Part shown: one piece after another, positions 1 through 6,651 of the stretch
How the letters are laid out: the number at the start of each line of letters is the position of its first letter
Numbering within the stretch: the stretch's first letter is position 1
Assembly: GCA_002311865.1 (NCBI GenBank)
Contig: DBZV01000207.1
Span: 343-9,620 of the forward strand
Source: Dehalococcoidia bacterium UBA1151
Lineage (GTDB): Bacteria > Chloroflexota > Dehalococcoidia > Lucifugimonadales > Lucifugimonadaceae
Direction: 5' to 3'
DNA length: 9,278 bases
The notes under the pieces: generated by a model
Database searches by the model: none
What the model saw: the letters and a program-made list of their open reading frames with translations, nothing else
What the model was told of the DNA's origin: nothing
Made by a program: the position numbers and the translations under genes

Positions 1-294
1 CGACGTTCAAGGTAGGTTTTTGGTGGAGACGGGGGGGAGGGAGCGAAATTTCCTATTTGGAAACGCTAACCATGATACTGCCTGGTTCCTGATGAGCCTT
101 TGAAATTGCTCTGCAACTGATGGGCCTTGCAAGATAAAATCATGAACCTGCTCGATCACGGTTTCACTGAGTTGAGCTCCCAGGGAGGCCCGGGTGATTG
201 GCGGAACCGAGATAATCACTAGCGCTATTGTTGGGGCAGGCTAGCTGCAACTATTAGGGGATATACTTCGGACAGTGACCCTGCCCGTGCACCT
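1..294. other. Left-edge region with no supported gene
   Basis: No convincing gene is seen here. A 70-codon open frame on the minus strand (219 to 7) would start with GTG, has no Shine-Dalgarno sequence and resembles no family I recognise, so it is not called. The DNA is AT-richer than the module to its right (positions 61-120 are about 45% GC by hand count). The minus strand near 28-18 reads CGTCTCCACCA, like the 3' end of a tRNA or tmRNA, but no cloverleaf can be drawn. A TATACT hexamer at 262-267 could be a -10 element for the gene starting at 349, but no good -35 sits at the right distance. Confidence 0.4.
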
Positions 295-348
295 ATGCTA
301 TTGGACGGAGCTCATTTGCGGGGGCCAGGTCACCCGGGAGGCTCTGTG

Positions 349-1499
349 ATGTTGAAACCACCCATCGAGCGTATATTCCTCGCGTTGACTGACCTCATGG
401 CACAGGAGAAGCGGGTTGAACTGACCGCCGAAGGGCTCCGGCAGGACGCAGCGGAGCACCCCGGTGCGAGCCAGCTTCTGACTGAATTAGAGGGCATGGC
501 GCGCAATCACCTCAACACTCTCCGCGAGCGGCGGCAAACGGCACCGACCGACGACCCCAGTACGCCCCCGCCGCATGTCTTGGACCGGACGCCGTTCACT
601 CAGCTGCATCCCGTCTCCGGGGCACTCCGGGTTGCCTACACCGTCATCCAGGACGCCCTCCTCCGCTACTCGTTGCTTGAGCCCACCTCCCACCGCGCAC
701 TCGATAGCTGGGCCATGGCCAACGAGGGCACGACCTCCCACATCGGGCGCCAGCACACTCAGGACTACACGGCCCTATCCGGCAGGATTACCGCGTTCAT
801 GCACGACGTCGTGCTGTGGGAGTTGGACCGGGACGGGTTCTATTGCGCGTGCACGTGCCCGTCCTGCAGCATCGGGCTGTGCCTGTGCGCCGTGAGCAGC
901 CGGTCGATCCTGAGCGAGTCGTGGATGGCCGCGATACCGCCCGTCGCCGAGGAAGGCCTCGAAGTGAAGCCGCCCCGCCCTGGCAGCGCCGCAGCGGCCG
1001 CTGCGTTCATCCCTGGGGACATCATCGTCGCCATAGACGGCGAGCGGGTCGATTCCATGCAAGTGCTGCAACGGGGGTGCGCGACCACAAGCCCCACGAC
1101 CTGATCGAGGTCACTGTGCGACGGAAGGCGGGCGAGGCGAAGGTATACGTTGAGCACCGCCGCGAAGGCGGGGTGGACATGAACGAAGATGAGTGCATTC
1201 TCCCCGCAGGCCAGCACTTCTACCTCGACCAGGCGCGGGATCTGCGTCGCCGGCTCCGGGGGAAGCGTAACGGCGGGTCGGCCGACCAGGCTGCTCTGGC
1301 CCGTCTCAGTCCACGCGAGCTGCAAGTTTTGAGGCTGCTCGCCCTCGGCGCAACGAACCCGCTTATCGCCGACGAGCTTGAGATCAGCCGGGCAACCGTA
1401 GCGCGCCACGTTGCAGCGATCCTGTCGAAATTGGACCTGCCCAACCGCACGCAAGCGGCCGCGCTGGCCTCACAGGCCGGCCTGGTCACCCTCGTCTAA
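349..1499 (+). pseudogene. Cys-rich PDZ / LuxR-type HTH regulator, frameshifted
   Basis: This is a predicted DNA-binding regulator broken by a one-base frameshift. The start at 349 follows GGGAGG (336-341) with a 7-nt spacer and is preferred over the in-frame ATG at 295. The first frame runs to a stop at 1104. The protein clearly continues one frame back after the G5 run at 1073-1077, and one added G restores a product of about 383 residues. The order is: an N-terminal region without a family I recognise (1-160); a cysteine cluster CACTCPSC...CLC (residues 166-180, six Cys); a PDZ-like domain (about 205-270, with GDIIVAIDGERV) that the frameshift cuts in two; and a LuxR/GerE helix-turn-helix at the C-terminus (about 318-378, LSPRELQVLRLLALGATNPLIA then ISRATVARHVAAIL). 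Without the repair the first product lacks the HTH. An ATG at 1179 could start a small protein containing the HTH alone. As first gene of a module with DUF1326 and DUF2182, it may have regulated them. A sequencing error in the G run is possible. Confidence 0.75.
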
Positions 1500-1591
1500 C
1501 ACCCTCACTCACCGTCCTCGTATGCTCAGTTCGAATGGTTCAGATGGAGCATGTTTTGCGCCGACAGTAGGGGAAGAATGTTCGCCTGAGT

Positions 1592-1606
1592 CGGGCACGG
1601 TGCCCG
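1592..1606. repeat. Perfect inverted repeat CGGGCA-CGG-TGCCCG
   Basis: A 6-bp perfect stem with a 3-nt loop lies in the 145-bp gap between the regulator and the DUF1326 gene, 38 bp before the DUF1326 start. No T run follows, so it is a poor intrinsic terminator on either strand. It could be an operator for the upstream LuxR-type protein, since such regulators bind short palindromes as dimers, or an mRNA hairpin. The function is inferred from position only. Confidence 0.35.
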
Positions 1607-1644
1607 GTCCAGATGGAGGCCTACACCGGGCCAGGAGGACAGAG

Positions 1645-2256
1645 ATGACCACCACGAGCTGGCACTTGAGCGGCGATTTCCTGGAGTTGTGCAACTGTGA
1701 GGTTGCCTGCCCCTGCGTGATGGTTGGAAGCGACGCGATGCCCACCGAAGGCTTCTGTGATGGCGCGTTCACCTGGCATGTCGAGGATGGGGAGTTCGAA
1801 GGAGTCCTGCTGGACGGACTCAACTTCGCGTTCCTACACCACGCCCCGGGCAGGAGGTCCGACGGCAACTGGACGGCTGCCGTATACGTTGACGAGCAGG
1901 CAGACCAACGCCAGCGAGAGGCCCTTATCGAGATCTTGTCGGGCAAGCACGGCGGTCCGATGGAAAACTACATGGCGCTGACCGGCAACTTTCTCGGGGT
2001 GCGGTTCGTCCCAATCGACTATAAGCGCGAGGGCGTGAACCGCTCTGTATCCATCCCGGCTGTCTTGGACTTCGCCGTGGATGTTCTGGTGAAACCAGGG
2101 TTCGAGGATCCCATCCGGTTGGAGAACACCCGTGGTTGGGTGCCATGGATGTCGCTGGCACGAGGCACCAGGGGCGCCTTCACCGACCACGGGCTCCGCT
2201 TCGAGAACACTGGGAAGAACGGGTTCTGCGGCCCGTTCCGGTGGCCCACGGCCTAG
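1645..2256 (+). CDS. DUF1326 domain-containing protein
   Basis: This is an intact 203-residue protein of the DUF1326 family, about the usual length for the family; its biochemical function is not established. The start is secure: AGGAGG at 1633-1638 with a 6-nt spacer. Family features visible are the N-terminal WHLSGDFLELCNCEVACPC (Cys 16, 18, 22, 24), a fifth Cys at 38 in the segment EGFCDGAFTWHV, the central GKHGGPMENYMAL (from residue 100), and the C-terminal FENTGKNGFCGPFRW (Cys195). No signal peptide or membrane segment is seen, so it is probably cytoplasmic. The CxCxxxCxC cluster suggests metal or thiol chemistry, which is inference. The next gene is DUF2182, starting 24 bp after this stop; DUF1326 and DUF2182 genes are often neighbours in bacteria, which suggests one pathway. 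It is the only gene of this module without a lesion. Confidence 0.88.
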   Translation: MTTTSWHLSGDFLELCNCEVACPCVMVGSDAMPTEGFCDGAFTWHVEDGEFEGVLLDGLNFAFLHHAPGRRSDGNWTAAVYVDEQADQRQREALIEILSGKHGGPMENYMALTGNFLGVRFVPIDYKREGVNRSVSIPAVLDFAVDVLVKPGFEDPIRLENTRGWVPWMSLARGTRGAFTDHGLRFENTGKNGFCGPFRWPTA

Positions 2257-2280
2257 CACACACCCGAAGGAGTTTCCGCC

Positions 2281-3062
2281 ATGCGGCACGTCGCGTTCTT
2301 CGACACTGCATTAAGGCGGGATCGCGTCCTGGTATCGGCAGGTCTGGCCGCGATAGTGGCTTTGTCCTAGGCATACATGGTCTATTTGGCGCAGGGCATG
2401 GGTGACATGGACACTGCGATGGCTATGGCGCTCACGCAGTCGTGGAATACCGTCGACCTGGCCACGCTGTTCCTCATGTGGGTTGTGATGATGATCGCCA
2501 TGATGGTGCCAACAGCGGCGCCGATGATTCTGACGTTCGTCACCACCAACGGAACGCGCAGCGCGCAGGGGCGCCATCCCATCCCAACGGGTGCGTTTCT
2601 GCTCGGCTACGTGGTGGTATGGAGCGGATTCGCCGCTCTGGCGACTGGCGCTCAGTGGGGCCTTCATTCGGCGGCGTTGCTCTCGCCGATGATGGGAAGC
2701 ACGAGCAATGTTCTAGGCGGGTTGCCGCTACTGGCGGCTGGTGGCTATCAATGGAGTCCGATCAAGTACACATGCCTGTCCCAATGCCGCAGCCCCATGG
2801 GATTCCTGATGTCCGAGTGGCGGGAAGGCCCAAACGGCGTCTTGACGATGGGCCTGAGGCTCGGGATGTTCTGCCTGGGATGTGCTGGATATTGATGGCC
2901 CTGCTATTCGTCCTCGGCGTGATGAACCTGCTTTGGATCGGGACGCTCGCCGCCTTCGTCCTGGTTGAGAAAGTCGCTCCGGCCGGCAATTGGATTGCCC
3001 GCTTCACCGGTGTAGCGCTGATCGGATGGGGTGGCTTCATGCTTCCCGGAGCAACCGGGTGA
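2281..3062 (+). pseudogene. DUF2182 membrane protein, amber stop plus frameshift
   Basis: This is a member of the DUF2182 family (predicted metal-binding integral membrane proteins) with two lesions. AAGGAG at 2267-2272 precedes the ATG by 8 nt. Codon 30 is TAG (2368-2370), where the hydrophobic context ALS-x-AYMVYLAQGM calls for Trp, so TGG to TAG is the likely change. At 2881-2883 the frame slips by -1: the upstream frame reads CLGCAGY and stops at 2895, while the family-like continuation CWILMALLFVLGVMNLLW lies in the other frame and ends at 3062. One added base restores CLGCCWILMALL and a product of about 260 residues. Visible features are about five to six membrane segments, the MWVVMMIAMMVP motif (residues 66-76), YTCLSQCRSP (Cys 165, 169), and the CLGCC cluster. 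Translation could restart at ATG 2377 (AGG five bases upstream), but that product still loses its C-terminal membrane segments. It is probably non-functional. Confidence 0.82.
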
Positions 3063-3246
3063 CTGATCCATCACTCATCACGACCGGATTGGCCTAGTTG
3101 ATTGCCAACTCAGCCGGCGGGCGTTGCGCGGGCACCGGGACGGCCCCGGAAAAAAAGCATAGCTCCACCGGCTGCGGCGCAGATGCGACTTGGTAAATTG
3201 CATGAAATCAGCCTGGGGCCGTCCGCAAGCAACCACCGCCCAAAAA

Positions 3247-3278
3247 CCGCATCAATCGCGCCGATTCTGGAACTTGTT
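3247..3278 (-). repeat. Diverged copy of the pstA 3' end
   Basis: This segment matches 3547-3578 at 29 of 32 positions, exactly 300 bp away. On the minus strand it encodes NKFQNRRD followed by TGA at 3254-3252; the true pstA end encodes NKFQKRRE followed by TGA at 3554-3552. Similarity fades beyond it to about 10 of 22 positions. Upstream in the same minus frame no PstA-like sequence is recognisable. It may be the tail of a lost second permease gene, or a duplication left by a rearrangement. Confidence 0.6.
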
Positions 3279-3318
3279 CTGGACGTGGTTCACGCCACTA
3301 ATCTCGCTAACTCGCGTT

Positions 3319-3343
3319 GGGGTGTCTGCGGTAGCCGCACCCC
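3319..3343. repeat. Bulged hairpin in the pst / DUF2182 gap
   Basis: GGGGT (3319-3323) pairs with ACCCC (3339-3343), and inside it GCGG (3328-3331) pairs with CCGC (3335-3338) around a TAG loop, leaving a 4-nt bulge on the left arm. There is no T run on either side. It lies between the duplicated pstA tail and the true pstA end. The role is unknown; it could be a transcript-end structure for either converging group or part of a remnant. Confidence 0.3.
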
Positions 3344-3496
3344 GGACATCGCTGACACATAATCCATTCGCGAAAACCCCCCACATCCGATGGAGGTCAT
3401 TATGGTGTTGGTCGCGCCGATCGCTTCGGATGTAGACACCGGGGCGCAGCTATCGCAGCCGCGCGCACGCGATCGCCACATCAACTATGAACGTGA

Positions 3497-3534
3497 GGAA
3501 AGGTTTCCTGAAGAAACTCGAAGGGCACCTTTCC
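3497..3534 (-). terminator. Possible 3' stem-loop after pstA
   Basis: GGAAAGG at 3497-3503 and CCTTTCC at 3528-3534 form a perfect 7-bp stem, with an inner TTTC/GAAA stem stacked against one arm. It begins 17 bp past the pstA stop on the minus strand, a usual place for an operon-end structure. It lacks a clear T tract, so an intrinsic terminator is only a possibility. It may instead stabilise the mRNA end. Confidence 0.3.
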
Positions 3535-3551
3535 GACCTCCGTTCACCGCA

Positions 3552-4463
3552 TCATTCACGCCGCTTCTGGAACTTGTTGCGAATGTAGATTGCGCCTGCA
3601 TTCATGATCAGCAGCACAACCAGCAACACGATAATGCCAGCGGCCGCGACATCCCGGATATCGTGATCCGGCTCTGCCGCCCAGTTGAAGATCTGAATTG
3701 GCATTACCGTGAAGCGGTCAAACGGCCCTGCTGGTGAGAACGTCAGGAACACCAGCGCTGAAATTGCGATCATGGGCGCTGACTCTCCAATGGCACGCGA
3801 CATGGCGAGGATTATCCCGCTCATAATACCGGGAATGGCCTGCGGCAATACGATGGTCTTCACCACCTGCCAGCGGGTTGCGCCGAGCGCGAACCCCCCT
3901 GCCCTGAAAGAATCTGGAACAGCCTTGATGGCCTCCTGAGAGGCGATGATCACGATAGGAAGTACCAGGAGAGTCAGCGTCAGCGCACCGGCCAGGACCA
4001 CTCTCCCAAGTCCGAATGCGGTGACGAAGACAGCAAATCCCAGCAGCCCGTAAATGATCGATGGGACACCAGCCAGATTGGCTATGTTGAGTTGGATAAT
4101 CCGCTTGAACCAGTTGTCCGACGCAAACTCTTCCAGATAGATCGCCGCTCCCACGCCAATGGGAATCGTGAACGCCGCAGTCATGCTAATTACCCACAGG
4201 CTTCCAACCAGTCCCGCTCTGATTCCTGATTGATCGGCATGGCGCGATGGGAAGTTCCTGAGAAAATCAAGGTCCAGAAACCTGAACCCACTAATGAATA
4301 CGTCGGTGAGAAGAACGATCAGCGCTCCAATTCCAACCAGTATTGAAGATAGGAAGAGGAGGTAGAAAAATGCGTCGCGTACCCTCCGGAATCCCATATT
4401 TCGGTCATTCCGCGACCTGCGCACGTCCGATGAGTTTTCGATGGGGTCAGTGACGGTAGACAT
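3552..4463 (-). CDS. pstA: Phosphate ABC transporter permease PstA
   Basis: PstA is one of two inner-membrane permease subunits that form the channel of the high-affinity phosphate importer PstSCAB. The start is ATG at 4463, which overlaps the pstC stop as TAATG; a GTG 21 bases upstream (4484) is less likely. The product is 303 residues, near the family's usual length. Visible features are a charged cytoplasmic N-terminus, a first membrane helix (about 32-54), further helices (about 84-110, 130-150, 155-175, 208-225 and 270-290), and the ABC-permease EAA loop at about 187-213 (FRAGGFALGATRWQVV...LPQAIPG) that docks on the ATPase. The segment GESAPMIAI (226-234) is typical of PstA. The protein ends in NKFQKRRE. 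It is translationally coupled to pstC. The oddity is that pstB does not follow, although this subunit needs PstB to work. The last codons recur at 3252-3278. Confidence 0.95.
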   Translation of the reverse strand: MSTVTDPIENSSDVRRSRNDRNMGFRRVRDAFFYLLFLSSILVGIGALIVLLTDVFISGFRFLDLDFLRNFPSRHADQSGIRAGLVGSLWVISMTAAFTIPIGVGAAIYLEEFASDNWFKRIIQLNIANLAGVPSIIYGLLGFAVFVTAFGLGRVVLAGALTLTLLVLPIVIIASQEAIKAVPDSFRAGGFALGATRWQVVKTIVLPQAIPGIMSGIILAMSRAIGESAPMIAISALVFLTFSPAGPFDRFTVMPIQIFNWAAEPDHDIRDVAAAGIIVLLVVLLIMNAGAIYIRNKFQKRRE

Positions 4464-5374
4464 TACTCGTACTTCTCGCTCCACCGCGCGACCACGATCC
4501 GACCCACAATGTTCATGGCGAGCGTCATCACGAACAGCACCATGCCTACTGCAAATATCGTCTGGAATTGAATCGATCCATGGGCGGCTTCACCAAGCGT
4601 GGTCTGAACTATGTAAGCCGTCATCGCCTGAATACTTTCAAGCGGATTGAAAGTCATGTTGGGACTGGCGCCCGCCGCGAGTGTCACGATCATGGTTTCG
4701 CCAATTGCTCGGGACAACGCCAGTATGAACGATGCAACGATACCGCCGAGTGCAGCCGGTACGACCACTTTTATGGCAACCTCAAACTTGGTGGCGCCCA
4801 GCGCATATGCACCGTCTCGCAGCGAGCGCGGCACGGCCAGCATGGCATCCTCGCTCAGCGTAGAGATCATTGGCATGATCATGAGACCCATCACCAGTCC
4901 TGCGCTCAAAGCGTTGAAGACGATCATCTCCGGGAATATCTTCTGCAGCTGCGGTGAGAGAAACGTCAGAGCAAAAAAGCCGTAAACGACCGTAGGGATC
5001 CCCGCCAGAATTTCCAGTATCGGCTTGATTATGCGGCGCAGTTTATCCGGCGCGTACTCAGACAGAAATATCGCGCTCGCCAGGCCAAACACCACCGCTG
5101 TCACGCCGGCTATCACCGCAACCAGCAGCGTCCCGCCAATTAGCGGCAGCACGCCGAAGCTTGCAGGGTTGAAATTCGGCGTCCAGGTTGTGCCTGTCAG
5201 GAAATCCCAGATCGGAATTTCACGGAAGAACGGAATGCTCTCCCTGATCAGGATCACCACGATTGAGATCGTCGTGACAACTGAAATGAGCGCTGCCAGT
5301 TTGAGCGCCCATACCACCACGAACTCCTCGATCTGATGTCGGCGAACTCGTCTTGCCGGGCGTCTTGTTACCAA
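4463..5374 (-). CDS. pstC: Phosphate ABC transporter permease PstC
   Basis: PstC is the partner permease of PstA in the phosphate importer and sits in the cytoplasmic membrane. The predicted start is TTG at 5374. It lies directly after an in-frame TAG, with GGAG four bases upstream and no ATG nearby in frame; a GTG after GAGGAG (codon 19) is a weaker alternative that would trim the first helix. The product is 303 residues. There is an Arg-rich N-terminus, then membrane helices at about 20-43, 79-103, 118-140, 155-172, 206-226 and 272-295, and the EAA loop at 186-212 (RDGAYALGATKFEVA...VPAALGGI). LAGIPTVVYGFFAL (123-136) and LSRAIGETMIV (220-230) are characteristic of PstC. The gene is separated from pstS by 213 bp and has its own Pho-box-like site upstream (5511-5528), so it may be expressed from a separate promoter. 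Confidence 0.95.
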   Translation of the reverse strand: MVTRRPARRVRRHQIEEFVVVWALKLAALISVVTTISIVVILIRESIPFFREIPIWDFLTGTTWTPNFNPASFGVLPLIGGTLLVAVIAGVTAVVFGLASAIFLSEYAPDKLRRIIKPILEILAGIPTVVYGFFALTFLSPQLQKIFPEMIVFNALSAGLVMGLMIMPMISTLSEDAMLAVPRSLRDGAYALGATKFEVAIKVVVPAALGGIVASFILALSRAIGETMIVTLAAGASPNMTFNPLESIQAMTAYIVQTTLGEAAHGSIQFQTIFAVGMVLFVMTLAMNIVGRIVVARWSEKYE

Positions 5375-5510
5375 CTAACTCCATCTCCAGAACACTATCG
5401 CGGCATGGTCTGGCAGGCGGCATCTCGGATTGCTCGGACACAGGATATTCATTTCATCTCTAACCATCTGTGTGCCCGGCCAGGAGCACAACAAGGGGTA
5501 TGCCATCGGG

Positions 5511-5528
5511 CGTTAACTCTCGGTTAAA
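5511..5528 (-). promoter_or_regulatory. Candidate Pho box upstream of pstC
   Basis: On the minus strand the site reads TTTAACC-GAGA-GTTAACG: two 7-bp units separated by 4 bp, an 11-bp period, which is the layout of PhoB-family binding sites. A very similar site precedes pstS (6652-6669). It lies 136 bp upstream of the pstC start. No convincing -10 element follows at the expected distance (the nearest is a weak CATACC). GTTAAC is itself a palindrome, so an inverted-repeat reading is also possible. Confidence 0.55.
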
Positions 5529-5558
5529 GATGGCTGACTTCTTCCCCAACTCTGGCTC

Positions 5559-5577
5559 CAACCGTGACCCACCGTTG
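5559..5577. repeat. Hairpin just after pstS
   Basis: The site CAACcGTGaccCACcGTTG is a near-perfect inverted repeat of two stem blocks (4 bp and 3 bp) with one C-C mismatch and a 3-nt loop, 10 bp past the pstS stop. No T run follows on the minus strand. It could end or protect the pstS transcript, so that the binding protein is made in excess over the permeases, as is known for other pst operons. This role is inferred from position. Confidence 0.35.
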
Positions 5578-5587
5578 AGAAGCTCGA

Positions 5588-6490
5588 CTACTGGTACGAA
5601 GCAATGAGAGCTCTCCCAGCATCATACTCAGCCTCTGATAGCCCAACGTATCCAACTTCCTGCGCAAGCTCTGTGGCGTTGTCCAGGTAAAAGTTCAAGA
5701 ACAATATGACATCCGGCCGCTGAAGGGCCTCAATATTGATGTAGAGAAACAGGGGCCTTGCAAGGGGTGCATAGCTGCCATCGTTGATCGTCTGGGTCGT
5801 CGGCCGCGTGCATCCATCACCACTATCAACCCCCACGATCTTGAGCTTGTCCTTGTTCTCCACGTAGTACGCGTACCCGAAATAGCCAAGGGAGTTCTTG
5901 TCGCCAGCAATCCCCTGCACCAGTACATTGTCGTCGGCACTGGCGGTGTAGTCGGCGCGGCTGACCTGCGCCTGTCCGTTTATGGCTTTCGTGAAGTAAT
6001 CGAAGGTGCCTGAAGATGTGTCAGGGCCGTATAGCCGTAACTTCTGATCTGGGAAGCCATCCCGCACCTCGCTCCAGTTATCGACCGTGCTGCCGCGATC
6101 CCAGATCTTGTTGAGCTCATCAGTGGTGAGGCATTCGACGAAATTATTATCCGTGCTAACCAGAATCGAGAGACCATCGAACGCCACTAGCAACTTAATG
6201 AACTCAATGCCGTTCACAACTGCCTGCTCTCGCTCAGCGTCTTTGATTTCCCGAGATGCATTTGAGATGGCGGTCTCCCCGGTTGTGAACCGCCTGAAGC
6301 CGCCGCCCGTGCCGGAGATGCCGATTGGAATCTGTATCTCTGGATGCTCCTTGCGGAACTCTTCTGCCACCGCCTGCGTGATCGGGAATACGGTCGATGA
6401 ACCGTCCACTTCGATGGTGTTGGCATCGCCAGCTCCGCATGCGACGACAATGGCCAGTAGTAGAGCGAATAGAGGCGACCGGAGGATCAT
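5588..6490 (-). CDS. pstS: Phosphate-binding lipoprotein PstS
   Basis: PstS is the extracytoplasmic phosphate receptor of the PstSCAB importer. From the ATG at 6490 the product has 300 residues, with a short lipoprotein signal peptide ending in IVVAC (lipidated Cys18). The phosphate-site loops are visible: DGSSTVFPIT (29-38), SGTGGGFRRF (59-68) and PDTSSGTFDYF (156-166), with SLGYFGYAYY (200-209) near the C-terminal lobe. Cys120 and Cys227 could form a disulfide. Start choice: ATG 6490 has AGG six bases upstream and gives an ordinary signal peptide. A TTG at 6538, directly after a stop codon and without a Shine-Dalgarno sequence, would add 16 residues including RRRR. The lipid anchor suits a monoderm or other cell in which the receptor is tethered to the membrane. 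A Pho-box-like site lies 161 bp upstream; pstC follows after 213 bp. Confidence 0.95.
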   Translation of the reverse strand: MILRSPLFALLLAIVVACGAGDANTIEVDGSSTVFPITQAVAEEFRKEHPEIQIPIGISGTGGGFRRFTTGETAISNASREIKDAEREQAVVNGIEFIKLLVAFDGLSILVSTDNNFVECLTTDELNKIWDRGSTVDNWSEVRDGFPDQKLRLYGPDTSSGTFDYFTKAINGQAQVSRADYTASADDNVLVQGIAGDKNSLGYFGYAYYVENKDKLKIVGVDSGDGCTRPTTQTINDGSYAPLARPLFLYINIEALQRPDVILFLNFYLDNATELAQEVGYVGLSEAEYDAGRALIASYQ

Positions 6491-6651
6491 CACGCGCCTG
6501 CGACGGGTAGCCTTCAAATACTTCTGCTCACTGGTCAATCAACACATTCGCGGCTCGACCAACTGTCGGTCGCCGCGTCCAGGTAATTTGTTGCCGTTGA
6601 GATCACTACTTAATAGCAGACCAGAAAGTTTCTGATTCCGGGACTCATCCG

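Larger units (their letters stand above)
3063..3551. other. Non-coding gap between convergent gene groups
   Basis: This gap of about 490 bp lies between the 3' ends of the DUF2182 pseudogene and pstA. In most pst operons pstB would follow pstA here, but no Walker A or ABC signature motif is readable in any frame. Short open frames exist on both strands (for example plus 3102-3362 and minus 3484-3290), but they have no recognisable family, no good ribosome binding site and low-complexity Arg/Pro/Ala content, so none is called. The gap contains a diverged copy of the pstA 3' end and two hairpins, listed separately. It looks like a junction or remnant rather than ordinary intergenic DNA. Confidence 0.5.

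Noticed and set aside
7..219. A 70-codon open frame on the minus strand at the left edge
   Set aside because: GTG start without a ribosome binding site, no recognisable family, and its end overlaps the tRNA-like C-rich stretch.
1072..1083. Programmed -1 ribosomal frameshifting in the regulator gene
   Set aside because: The G5 run lacks the X-XXY-YYZ heptamer, no obvious stimulatory stem follows, and the neighbouring DUF2182 gene also carries ordinary lesions.
840..1454. A 204-codon minus-strand open frame antisense to the regulator
   Set aside because: It is a shadow of the GC-rich regulator gene, with no family likeness or start signal; the plus-strand frame carries the PDZ and HTH motifs.
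3135..3164. GC-rich hairpin next to a run of seven A, as a terminator
   Set aside because: The stem CCGGG/CCCGG is followed by A on the plus strand, and on the minus strand the T run precedes the stem, so it has the wrong polarity for an intrinsic terminator on both strands.
3102..3435. Two overlapping plus-strand open frames of 81-86 codons between DUF2182 and pstA
   Set aside because: Arg/Pro/Ala-rich low-complexity translations, no clear Shine-Dalgarno sequence, and one overlaps the antisense copy of the pstA tail.
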